Positions 1 to 6,958 of a stretch of 11,023 nucleotides of DNA are shown piece by piece. Each line of letters begins with the position of its first letter. Within the stretch, counting starts at the first letter, position 1. The DNA is from Planctomycetaceae bacterium (GTDB lineage: Bacteria; Planctomycetota; Planctomycetia; Pirellulales; Lacipirellulaceae), in assembly GCA_002713555.1 (NCBI GenBank), contig PATG01000042.1, positions 14,856 through 25,878 of the forward strand, given 5' to 3'. The translations under genes were made by a program, and so were the position numbers. The notes below the pieces were generated by a model. It worked only from the letters and a program-made list of their open reading frames with translations, had not been told where the DNA came from and did no database searches.

Positions 1-147
1 TAGGAGACGGTTGAACTCAGAGGATTTGAAGTATTCCCCAGAGATTTTAAGCTCCGATCGAATGCCCAAGGAACGGTAAATCCTTTGTCCATTTGCAGAT
101 AAAGCATTCTTGGCCACTTTGAGCGATCTGGACTCTTGGGATACCAT
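1..147 (-). CDS. Possible N-terminal fragment of an unidentified gene, cut by window edge
   Basis: Reading the minus strand from an ATG at 147-145, 49 codons stay open to the left edge, with an in-frame TAG about six codons upstream of the ATG. The peptide begins MVSQESRSLKVAKNALSANG and is basic and polar, with no motif I recognise. About half of its codons end in G or C, similar to neighbouring genes. No good Shine-Dalgarno sequence precedes the ATG. A 49-codon open stretch arises by chance fairly often, so this is weak support. If real, the gene is divergent from the kinase at 305 and the region between holds both promoters. Confidence 0.25.
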   Translation of the reverse strand, partial: MVSQESRSLKVAKNALSANGQRIYRSLGIRSELKISGEYFKSSEFNRLL

Positions 148-304
148 GAGAGTAAAATTTAACTAATCAATCAGGAACAAAGGGAGTCGTACGTCCTACC
201 CCAAGAAAGGTAGACACGTTCTAACACTATGTTTGCTAGACGAATCACCGCCTACTAGACGAATGCACCCTCAGCAGGCATGAGCTAGCGCTCAAGAAAT
301 TGGT
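148..304. other. Spacer upstream of the kinase gene
   Basis: No credible gene was seen here. The stretch holds two direct copies of CTAGACGAAT (236-245 and 255-264, 19 bp apart) and the inverted repeat TGAGC-TAGC-GCTCA at 281-294, which ends 10 bases before the kinase ATG. In the mRNA that inverted repeat could form a small hairpin over the ribosome-binding region, where no strong Shine-Dalgarno sequence is visible. No convincing -35/-10 pair could be assigned. Confidence 0.4.
236..264 (+). repeat. Direct repeat CTAGACGAAT, two copies
   Basis: Exact 10-base copies lie at 236-245 and 255-264. The second lies in a longer word, CTACTAGACGA (252-262), which matches CTAGTAGACGA at 10231-10241 in 10 of 11 bases. 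The CTAGAC core also recurs in the tandem repeat at 6959-7010. Confidence 0.6.
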
Positions 305-1411
305 ATGAATTTATCGACAACCATTTTGCAGGGAACGCGAACCATCACTTTTGGTGGAGCCGAAGCGAAACGCTGCCCGACGGATCTCTATGAGCGTTAC
401 GAGCGGATTCTCGAAAAGAAGTACATGGGATGGACCGAGCATTTGCGGTTTCGTCGCCTACTGGGAACCGGCGGACAAGGCGTAGTCTATCTTAGCGATC
501 GTCGCGGCTCGGATGGATTTACCTTGCCCGTAGCGCTCAAGGTTTTTTCTCCAGAAAGATTCGCCAGCCAGCAGACGTACAACCAAGCGATGCAGCGGAT
601 AGCGCAAGTAGCGGGGCGTGTAGCAAAAATACAGCACGATGGACTGATCGATGTCCAGAATTTTACCGAGCGAAATCGTATTCGCATTATGGAAATGGAA
701 TGGGTCGATGGCTACGATCTGGACAGATTGCTTACACCAGCCATGTTGGTGCGGGCCAAAGAACGCGTCAGCGAAAGGCGCTGGGATTACATCAATAATG
801 TCATCGCGACCGCTGGTCCTTTGAGACCTCGGCTGAAACCGGGTATCGCTGTAGCAATCATTCGCGAATGCCTTTCTGCGTTGGCAGCTTTGCACCGTGA
901 AGAAATTGTTCATGGTGATCTCAAGCCTTCGAATATTATGATCAAGCGTTCGGGAGCATCAAAAATCGTTGATGTGAATTCGGCTCTGGATATGAATGAT
1001 ATGCCTGAGCAACGCACTTGCACTCCCCAGTATGCAGCTCCCGAAATGCTGGAGCGTAACGAATTCACACCGCGTGCTGATTTGGCCAGTTTGGGTTATG
1101 TGCTGATCGAATTGCTGGCAGGGCGGCCTTTGTTTACCGGGTTGAATAGCCTGGGTGAGTTGCTCGAAGCCAAATGGACACTCCCCCAACGTTTAGAGCG
1201 TATTCTCCCTGACGATGTGGCCGATAGCGATCTGTTGATGAGCATCTGCCGTCGTTTGATTGCTCCGGATCCCATGCTGCGGTACGCAGATGCTGAACGT
1301 GCAGACAATGGAAAAGGTGTGCTGTCTGAATTTCAGCGTACGCTGGTGATGGGGGATTTAGCCAGCGAGTATGAGAATGAGTTGCGTGTCTGGTTAGAAG
1401 AGCTGGAATAG
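305..1411 (+). CDS. Soluble Ser/Thr protein kinase with altered catalytic motifs
   Basis: This 368-residue protein has a eukaryotic-type (Hanks) protein kinase fold, expected to transfer ATP phosphate to Ser/Thr of unknown targets. Visible motifs are the glycine-rich loop GTGGQGVVY (54-62), ATP-anchoring Lys79 in VALKV, the catalytic loop HGDLKPSN (203-210, Asp205, Lys207, Asn210), metal-binding Asp223, APE at 245-247, the subdomain IX Asp259 and Arg327. Several are unusual: HGD replaces HRD, DVN (223-225) replaces DFG, and no Glu sits where helix C normally supplies one. A charged insert of roughly 30 residues (about 145-178) separates the hinge from the lobe leading to the catalytic loop. 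There is no transmembrane segment or sensor domain, so it should be cytosolic. The ATG at 305 has no strong Shine-Dalgarno sequence; Met41 (425) is an alternative start just before the kinase core. Activity is likely but unproven, because the core Lys/Asp/Asn/Asp residues remain. Confidence 0.88.
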   Translation: MNLSTTILQGTRTITFGGAEAKRCPTDLYERYERILEKKYMGWTEHLRFRRLLGTGGQGVVYLSDRRGSDGFTLPVALKVFSPERFASQQTYNQAMQRIAQVAGRVAKIQHDGLIDVQNFTERNRIRIMEMEWVDGYDLDRLLTPAMLVRAKERVSERRWDYINNVIATAGPLRPRLKPGIAVAIIRECLSALAALHREEIVHGDLKPSNIMIKRSGASKIVDVNSALDMNDMPEQRTCTPQYAAPEMLERNEFTPRADLASLGYVLIELLAGRPLFTGLNSLGELLEAKWTLPQRLERILPDDVADSDLLMSICRRLIAPDPMLRYADAERADNGKGVLSEFQRTLVMGDLASEYENELRVWLEELE

Positions 1412-1437
1412 TGCCAGCAGTTGCTTCTGTGCTGGCA
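1412..1437 (+). terminator. Hairpin just after the kinase stop, possible terminator
   Basis: TGCCAGCA (1412-1419) and TGCTGGCA (1430-1437) are perfect 8-base inverted repeats with a 10-base loop, starting at the base after the TAG stop. No T-run follows, so it is not a classical intrinsic terminator. It may stabilise the mRNA 3' end or act in a U-tract-independent way. Confidence 0.4.
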
Positions 1438-1603
1438 GTAGGATTGCTCTTCATCGCAATTCGGGCACAACGCTCTTCCATGAAAGTGCTTCAAAATACG
1501 TGAATCCTCGCCCAAAAAGGATTGACGCCAGTCGCTTCCCGTGGCACGTTAAGAAGAGTGCAGTGGACGCCTTCGTCAGCCAACTCAAGGAAAGGATCGT
1601 GCG

Positions 1604-2812
1604 ATGCAGATGTGCTTGAAAATGGTCGGATTGGCCAGCGTGTTTCTCTTTGCGAGTCAGGTGTCTCTTGGCCAAGAGTCAAATATCGAGGCAGGCCGTA
1701 ATGATGTCGGAAATGGCGCGGGTGATTTTTTTAGAGAGTATTCGGCGGGCACGGAAACGTCCACAGTAAACCCTGGGTCCGCCACAACCACGGGGAACGT
1801 CAATTCCGTGGGCTCCGATCATGAAGCCCAGCCGTTGCCCGGTTCCCAAAATTCTGCCGTGGATGGCACACAGAAGAAAGCATTGCCTGGCGACGACAAG
1901 CCTGACTCAGGGCATACTGAATCAGGTTATACTGGGGCACTCCTTGATTCTCTAGTACGGCACTCGTCATCCAGCCAGTTAAATGGCTCGCCTCTTGCGT
2001 TGGGACATGCTTTGGCAGGTGCGACCACGCGCGCCATACAGTCACAACGTGTTGAGCTGTATTGGGAATTGTCCACGGCCGTCATGCAGTATCATCTGGC
2101 ACTCAGAGAGCTATCCGAATTATCAGCTCTCCAGCAGAGTATTCTCCAACCCGAACCTGCCTGGGATGACGTGCGCGAAACGTTCCATGCAAACTCTCAA
2201 ACCAAACTGCAAGCAGCCCGAGCCTTGCAATATCGACTTCTTAACGAAATGGGTGGAGCCGCAGACGCTGCCTTACCCTTACCCAGTGATTTGCCGCTCT
2301 GTGGCGCGTATCAAACGCGTTACGAGGATTTTTTTGGCGGTGAGTATGTGCCGGAAGCGGCAGCTCTCGATCAACTAATCAAGGGAGAGTATTCATCTTT
2401 GCGTTGGCAGGCTGGCAGCGTAGCTTCAGCACGCCAGTGGTTGGATACGGTAAGCAGGCAACGAAGTTCACAGTCCGATGGCAGCGATCTTTTGCAGGCA
2501 TATAATTCGTTTGCCAGTGCACGACGTTTATTCTTGCATGGTTTGAACCAATACAACAACCACATTGTGCGTTATACCGAGTTGGCCACACCCCGGCGGG
2601 TGGGCACACAGCGCCTGGTTGCGATGTTGATCAAAACCGATTCCTTGAAATGGAAGCGTGAAGGAATCCGGCGCACGAGTGCCGAACAACAAGTGGATGA
2701 CTCAAACACAAGTCGTGAGCAAATCCGCACATATGCCGATCCAAACGAAACGGACGCACGCAATTCGGCGAAACCCGAATTTCACCAAGAGCGTTCCATT
2801 CTTATCAAGTAA
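1604..2812 (+). CDS. Exported, mostly helical protein of unknown function
   Basis: The family of this 402-residue protein was not recognised. The N-terminus (MQMCLKMVGLASVFLFASQV) followed by SLGQES looks like a Sec signal peptide with cleavage near residues 23-25. Residues 25-110 are low in hydrophobics and rich in Ser, Thr, Gly, Asn and Asp, suggesting a disordered linker. Residues 140-345 look helical, with alternating charged and Ala/Leu-rich segments and a conserved-looking stretch LPLPSDLPLCGAYQTRYE (225-242). The end of this part, a helix with QYNNHIVRYTELA and a GTQRLVAML segment (316-342), loosely resembles helices of TolC-family outer-membrane efflux proteins, but no beta-barrel strands are evident. 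The tail (350-402) is charged and polar. AAGGAAAGG at about 1586-1595 is a good ribosome-binding site for the ATG at 1604. The downstream dus gene starts 66 bases after its stop, so co-transcription is possible. Confidence 0.75.
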   Translation: MQMCLKMVGLASVFLFASQVSLGQESNIEAGRNDVGNGAGDFFREYSAGTETSTVNPGSATTTGNVNSVGSDHEAQPLPGSQNSAVDGTQKKALPGDDKPDSGHTESGYTGALLDSLVRHSSSSQLNGSPLALGHALAGATTRAIQSQRVELYWELSTAVMQYHLALRELSELSALQQSILQPEPAWDDVRETFHANSQTKLQAARALQYRLLNEMGGAADAALPLPSDLPLCGAYQTRYEDFFGGEYVPEAAALDQLIKGEYSSLRWQAGSVASARQWLDTVSRQRSSQSDGSDLLQAYNSFASARRLFLHGLNQYNNHIVRYTELATPRRVGTQRLVAMLIKTDSLKWKREGIRRTSAEQQVDDSNTSREQIRTYADPNETDARNSAKPEFHQERSILIK

Positions 2813-2878
2813 GTCCAAAAAGGAATTCAACAAATTGCCGAGAGCCAATTATTGAAAGCGCGGAAGTGCGTGCAGACT

Positions 2879-3997
2879 ATGTCAGCAAAAAATTCACAAT
2901 CGACAGAGCGGCAAACGGCAGATCTGCAATCGGCATTAACCCACACTAAGACCGATCAGGTGGGGGCTCTGGTACAACCGTTGCAGATAGGTGCTCTGCA
3001 GATCGATCCTCCCATTTTGCAAGCGCCCATGGCCGGTTTTACGAATTATGCATTTCGTCAAATAGTGCGCGAATTCGGGGGTGCTGGTTTGTTGGCGACG
3101 GAGATGGTCAATGCGCGTGGATTTGTCTGGCTGGACGAGCAGACTGCCGAGCATCCGGACCGGCTCTGGGGGGTCAAGAATGAACCACGCCCTTTGGCCG
3201 TGCAGATATGGGATAACGAGCCCGCCACGCTGGCCAAAGTCGGCGCACGCCTGGTCAGCGATTATCAAGTCAGCGTGGTTGATATCAACTTCGGCTGTCC
3301 TGTCAGGCAAGTCACCCAAAAGGCACATAGCGGTTCTTATCTGCTCAGCCAGCCAGAACGCATGGGTAGAATTATCGAACAGGTCGTTGCTGCCTGTACA
3401 CCCACTCCGGTTACCGCCAAAATACGACTTGGGTGCACGCGCGAAAAGATCAATGCGATCGAGATTGCTCAAGTGGTCGAAGGTGCGGGCGCAGCTGCAC
3501 TTACCGTACATGGGAGAACAGCAGCCGACATGTTTCGAGGCAGTGCCGATTGGGATCGTATTGCGGCGATTAAGCCTTATTTGCATCGCATTCCACTGAT
3601 CGGCAATGGCGATCTAAATTCGGCACAAAGTGTCGTGAATGCATTTCGCAATTACGATGTCGACGGAGTCATGATTGCCCGGGCCTCTCTCAACAAGCCC
3701 TGGCTATTTGCCCAAGCGGCGGCTGCACTACGTGGTGAACCAGTGCCACCCGATCCGACATTAGCAGAAGAACGCGAACTCTTGCTGCATCATTTCGATT
3801 TGGTGCGCCAGCGTTTTGGCGATGTTAAAGCGGCCGTGTTGATGCGCAAATACGCATGCTGCTATGCCCAAGGTCGCCCAGGGGCACGCGAGTTCCGTAA
3901 ACGTGTGGCGACCATTGAATCACCGCAGGCTTTTCATGAGGTGGTTGAGAATTATTTTCCTGCAGTGTGTTCTGAAGGGGTCGGGTCGGCTCTGTAG
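2879..3997 (+). CDS. dusB: tRNA-dihydrouridine synthase (DusB-like)
   Basis: This flavoenzyme reduces uridine to dihydrouridine in the tRNA D-loop, using FMN and NADPH, in the cytosol. From the ATG at 2879 it is 372 residues, slightly longer than usual because of about 30 polar residues before the TIM barrel. Seen in order are APMAGFTNYAFR (49-60, FMN phosphate loop), Gln109 in VQIW, DINFGCP (135-141) with the expected catalytic Cys140, Lys180 in TAKIRLG, His211 in TVHGRT, GNGD (242-245) and GVMIARASLNKPWLF (263-277). The last differs slightly from the usual GRGALGNPWLF pattern. A C-terminal helical tRNA-binding domain follows. A TTG at 2852 could add nine residues; I prefer the ATG because GGAAG (2863-2867) precedes it. 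The gene may be co-transcribed with the exported protein upstream, with no obvious functional tie. Confidence 0.93.
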   Translation: MSAKNSQSTERQTADLQSALTHTKTDQVGALVQPLQIGALQIDPPILQAPMAGFTNYAFRQIVREFGGAGLLATEMVNARGFVWLDEQTAEHPDRLWGVKNEPRPLAVQIWDNEPATLAKVGARLVSDYQVSVVDINFGCPVRQVTQKAHSGSYLLSQPERMGRIIEQVVAACTPTPVTAKIRLGCTREKINAIEIAQVVEGAGAAALTVHGRTAADMFRGSADWDRIAAIKPYLHRIPLIGNGDLNSAQSVVNAFRNYDVDGVMIARASLNKPWLFAQAAAALRGEPVPPDPTLAEERELLLHHFDLVRQRFGDVKAAVLMRKYACCYAQGRPGAREFRKRVATIESPQAFHEVVENYFPAVCSEGVGSAL

Positions 3998-4044
3998 AAA
4001 CCTATGCACGGGCAATACAGCGTGTGGTACTTCAATTAAAGAAA

Positions 4045-4074
4045 CCGCTGATAAACGCTAATTGACGCTAATAA
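4045..4074 (+). repeat. Three tandem degenerate decamers
   Basis: CCGCTGATAA (4045-4054), ACGCTAATTG (4055-4064) and ACGCTAATAA (4065-4074) are contiguous 10-base units sharing the pattern CGCTRATNR. Short arrays of CGCTGAT-like decamers occur between genes in many bacteria. This copy lies between the convergent dus and symporter genes. Confidence 0.6.
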
Positions 4075-4086
4075 AGAAAAGAAATT

Positions 4087-4100
4087 CTTGCCATGGCAAG
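4087..4100. other. 14-bp perfect palindrome in the convergent spacer
   Basis: CTTGCCATGGCAAG is perfectly self-complementary. It lies 12 bases after the decamer array, between the ends of dusB and the minus-strand symporter. With no loop it would make a poor hairpin, so a protein-binding site or chance are both possible. No T-rich tract marks it as a terminator for either gene. Confidence 0.4.
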
Positions 4101-4192
4101 CAATGGAACAGCGGGTTTTCGGCTACCAATCTGTTACGATTTTGGCCTGCCCCCCCTGAGCTTTTTGTTGATAGATTCGGCAGAACCCCTGG

Positions 4193-5857
4193 CTAAACGG
4201 GTTTCATTTCGCCGGACTTTAAACGATTGATGTAATCCCGGGCGTGTTTGCCAACAACACCTGAGAGTAAGATCATCCCGAGGATGTTTGGAAAAGCCAT
4301 GCTGAAGAGCATCATATCCGAAAAGTCGATCACGGAAGAAAGAGAAACCATCGGTCCGATCGTTACGAACAAAACATAAACACAACGATACGGTTTGATC
4401 CCTCTCTCGCCGAAAAGGTACTCGATCGCACGTTCGCCGTAATAACTCCAAGAGACCATCGTGGAGTAGGCAAAAATCACTACGGCGATGCAAAGTAGCT
4501 TGGGGACCCAGTCGCCAAGTGTGGCGAAGGCGGCGGCAGTTAATTCGACGCCCTTCTCGTTGGAAACATCGCCTACGAATGGCAGCCCTGTGGCCGGATC
4601 AAGGTTGGATTTGGTGATAAGGATTGTCAAAGCGGTCATTGTGCAAACCAGAATAGTATCAATGAATGGGCCAATCATCGCGACGATGCCCTCTCTGATG
4701 GGTTCGTCCGTTTTAGCGGCGGCGTGAGCAATCGCTGCGGATCCCAGGCCAGCTTCGTTGGAAAATGCAGCGCGCCTAGCTCCATTGAGAATGACTATTC
4801 CCAGTAGCCCACCGGCACCAGCCTTGTGCGTGAAGGCGTCTGTCACAATGCTCGAGAGCATTGTCCCCACTTCACTGAAATTCGTGAAAATGATTGACAG
4901 GCAAACCAAACAGTAGAAAGCACACATCGCAGGCACCAGCTTGCTGGTGACTTCACCAATTCGTCGGATACCTCCAATAATCACGAGCCCGACGAGTGCA
5001 GCCATAATCAGCCCAACCAACCAGGCCTTGTCGTCAGCGATGCCAAACTGATCGGACATGATCTTAAAGGTTTGGTTGCTCTGGAACATATTGCCACCAC
5101 CGAAGGCCGCAAAGACGGTAAAGATGGCGAAAGCGACTCCAAAGACTTTGCCCAATGGGGCCAGTGAGGGGTATCGATCTTTGATGCCCTCTTCCAGATA
5201 GACCATAGGTCCGCCCAAAACGCTACCATCAGGTTTGATGCGTCGGTAGTACTGAGCGAGTGAGCAACTTGTGAACTTCAAGCTCATGCCAAAGAAGGCG
5301 ATCATCCACATCCAAAAAATGGATCCTGGTCCACCCATGGCGATAGCAGCTGCGACACCAGCAATGTTTCCCAGGCCTACAGTTGCGGAGAGAGCTGAGG
5401 TGAGTGCCTGAAAGTGCGAGACTTCGCCTTCGTCTTCAGGGCGATCAAACTTACCGCGAATCACTTCGATAGAATGTCGGAACATCCTCACATTGATGAA
5501 ACCAAAGCGCAGGGTGAAGAAGAATCCACCAAAAATTAGCACTAAGAGCACGACCGGAAACTTGACCCCGAAGCCAACGGGCACGGCATAAAACAAGACG
5601 GCCAGCAGGTAGCCAACAGCGGTACCAAAGAGCAGATTGACAGCCGACTGCCACTTATTGGCGGTGGCTAGATCGGAGTTATCCCAGACAGCGGACCATT
5701 GGTCGCCAAAAGTTGGTTCCTGCGATTCCGTGGTCTCAACAGCGCTGGCGCCAGATTGCTCTGCTGCCATCTCCTCGGCCTGGGACGAAAGCGGAGCTAA
5801 GCAGAAAAGAATCCAGAGAAGGAGCCATAAACTTGTCAAAATGGGTCGAAATGTCAT
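4193..5857 (-). CDS. Sodium:alanine/glycine symporter (AGCS family) with signal-like N-terminus
   Basis: This 554-residue inner-membrane transporter belongs to the AGCS family (AlsT/DagA type), which imports alanine or glycine with sodium or protons. Family stretches include GLGNIAGVAAAIAMGGPG (161-178) followed by FWMWMIAFFGMSLKF, NGARRAAFSNEAGLGSAAIA (358-377) and STMVSWSYYGERAIEYLFGE (465-484). About ten or eleven hydrophobic segments are visible between residues 70 and 535. The N-terminus is unusual: residues 4-27 form a hydrophobic segment ending LSSQAEE that reads as a cleavable signal peptide. It is followed by an acidic, Ser/Thr/Glu-rich linker (28-65) before the transport core. The ATG at 5857 is preferred over a TTG at 5896 because GGAG sits 9 bases upstream of it. 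The gene is convergent with dusB and divergent from the sufR-like gene. Exact substrate and coupling ion cannot be read from sequence. Confidence 0.93.
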   Translation of the reverse strand: MTFRPILTSLWLLLWILFCLAPLSSQAEEMAAEQSGASAVETTESQEPTFGDQWSAVWDNSDLATANKWQSAVNLLFGTAVGYLLAVLFYAVPVGFGVKFPVVLLVLIFGGFFFTLRFGFINVRMFRHSIEVIRGKFDRPEDEGEVSHFQALTSALSATVGLGNIAGVAAAIAMGGPGSIFWMWMIAFFGMSLKFTSCSLAQYYRRIKPDGSVLGGPMVYLEEGIKDRYPSLAPLGKVFGVAFAIFTVFAAFGGGNMFQSNQTFKIMSDQFGIADDKAWLVGLIMAALVGLVIIGGIRRIGEVTSKLVPAMCAFYCLVCLSIIFTNFSEVGTMLSSIVTDAFTHKAGAGGLLGIVILNGARRAAFSNEAGLGSAAIAHAAAKTDEPIREGIVAMIGPFIDTILVCTMTALTILITKSNLDPATGLPFVGDVSNEKGVELTAAAFATLGDWVPKLLCIAVVIFAYSTMVSWSYYGERAIEYLFGERGIKPYRCVYVLFVTIGPMVSLSSVIDFSDMMLFSMAFPNILGMILLSGVVGKHARDYINRLKSGEMKPV

Positions 5858-5866
5858 GGCGTCGGA

Positions 5867-5870
5867 CTCC
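5867..5870 (-). promoter_or_regulatory. Shine-Dalgarno GGAG deciding the symporter start
   Basis: On the minus strand GGAG lies 9 bases before the ATG at 5857-5855, directly ahead of a codon run encoding a hydrophobic signal segment. The upstream TTG at 5896 has no comparable site. Confidence 0.6.
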
Positions 5871-6016
5871 AGGAGGCGATAATTGGTAACTGGCAAAGCA
5901 AGGTGCTCTCCACCCTACCAAGCGCTGAAAAACTGTCCGTGTTACAGAACGCAGATCCCCAGGCCTATAAGTGAGCCTTACAGGGCGGTTCTTTTATCCT
6001 ATAAATCCTTCAGTGT

Positions 6017-6036
6017 CAACAGTTTACGTCATGTTG
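6017..6036. promoter_or_regulatory. Inverted repeat CAACA-N10-TGTTG, candidate operator
   Basis: Two perfect 5-base half-sites lie 101-120 bases before the sufR-like ATG, in the divergent spacer. Cyanobacterial SufR is known to bind a CAAC-N6-GTTG inverted repeat. Here the half-sites match but the spacing is N12 between CAAC and GTTG, so identity as a SufR site is only suggestive. Confidence 0.3.
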
Positions 6037-6055
6037 TGGGAGCTCGTATGCTTTT

Positions 6056-6071
6056 CACAATAATCATTGTG
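6056..6071. promoter_or_regulatory. Inverted repeat CACAAT-AATC-ATTGTG, candidate operator
   Basis: Perfect 6-base arms with a 4-base spacer lie 66-81 bases upstream of the sufR-like ATG, in an AT-rich stretch where a promoter is expected. The size suits a dimeric winged-helix repressor, so autoregulation is a reasonable inference. It could equally serve the divergent symporter gene. Confidence 0.4.
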
Positions 6072-6136
6072 TTAAATAGCGAAGCTGTTACCATTAAAGG
6101 TGTTAGCAGCATTTCTTACACAGAGTTCCCCTGAAG

Positions 6137-6847
6137 ATGGCCAGGCCAAACCCAGATTCCGATGCCGAGGCGTTCTCAGATCGCAGCATTGTTGACTATT
6201 TGCGGCGTCACGAGCGTGCGAGCATCAGCGAACTCGTTGAATTTGCCGGCGTTACAGCGACAGCAGTCCGCCAGCGTGTGAATCGACTGATGGAACAGGG
6301 ACTTGTGGTTCGACAGGCCGAGTCTGCTGGCAGAGGTCGACCCAGGCACCACTACTCTTTGTCTCCGGAGGGAAGTCGCAGTGGCGGAGACAATTATGAG
6401 GACCTGGCACAGGTTCTCTGGTCCGAGATTCGGGCCGTTCGAGACCCAGACATTCGCCATGGGTTGCTCAAGCGGATAGTAGGACGATTGGGAGAGGTCT
6501 ATCGCAGCCAACTTCAAGGAAGCAATTTGCAAGATCGCATGGAATCCCTGGTCGCCATGATGGCACAGCGGAATATTCCATTTGAGGTTCAGCAGCAATC
6601 GGACGATCAATTGCCTGTGCTCACAGCCCTGGCGTGTCCCTATCCCGAACTGGCAGAGCAGGATCGAGGGATTTGCTCTATGGAAAAGATGTTATTTTCA
6701 GAAATACTGGGCGAAAGTGTGAAGTTGAGTGCATGCCGTCTGGATGGTGATAATTGCTGTACTTTCGAAGCCAGCCCTAACTCAGTGGCCGCCAATTTGA
6801 TGCCAGCTATAGAGACTTCCATGGGGGGGACTTCTCTAGGGATTTAA
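6137..6847 (+). CDS. sufR: SufR-like Fe-S-sensing winged-helix transcriptional regulator
   Basis: This 236-residue protein has an N-terminal winged helix (about 15-78): SIVDYLRRH, SISELVEFAGVTATAVRQRV as helix-turn-helix, and the wing segment SAGRGRPRHHYSLSPEG. A helical middle (85-145) probably dimerises it. The C-terminal domain has Cys167, Cys180, Cys200, Cys207 and Cys208 in a CPYPELA...GICSMEK...CRLDGDNCCTF arrangement, like the Cys-rich effector domain of SufR, where three or more cysteines hold a [4Fe-4S] cluster. SufR represses suf genes when cluster-loaded and releases when clusters are short. Position at the head of a co-directional nuoB-sufC-sufB-sufD run supports that role. Unlike the divergent arrangement known in cyanobacteria, the gene points the same way as its presumed targets. 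The Shine-Dalgarno sequence is weak. Which Cys residues bind the cluster is inference, as is the regulon. Confidence 0.82.
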   Translation: MARPNPDSDAEAFSDRSIVDYLRRHERASISELVEFAGVTATAVRQRVNRLMEQGLVVRQAESAGRGRPRHHYSLSPEGSRSGGDNYEDLAQVLWSEIRAVRDPDIRHGLLKRIVGRLGEVYRSQLQGSNLQDRMESLVAMMAQRNIPFEVQQQSDDQLPVLTALACPYPELAEQDRGICSMEKMLFSEILGESVKLSACRLDGDNCCTFEASPNSVAANLMPAIETSMGGTSLGI

Positions 6848-6958
6848 TCGAGGTGAGATCGAATGATCTGGCTGCCTGCAAGGTACGGACCATAACGCAA
6901 CAACCAAAATGTACAAACTAGAGGAACAAACCAGGTAGACATTAGCCAGCCGGCAAAT

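Noticed and set aside
2852..2878. TTG start giving Dus nine extra residues
   Set aside because: The residues are not part of the fold, and the ATG at 2879 with GGAAG upstream is the simpler start, though TTG cannot be excluded.
2936..3586. 216-codon minus-strand ORF inside dusB
   Set aside because: It is fully antisense to a gene with clear Dus motifs, and its product is Cys/His/Arg-rich with no family features; it is a shadow ORF.
5883..6134. 83-codon + strand ORF in the divergent spacer before the sufR-like gene
   Set aside because: It starts with TTG, overlaps the leader of the minus-strand symporter, has no recognisable domain or ribosome-binding site, and occupies the expected promoter region.
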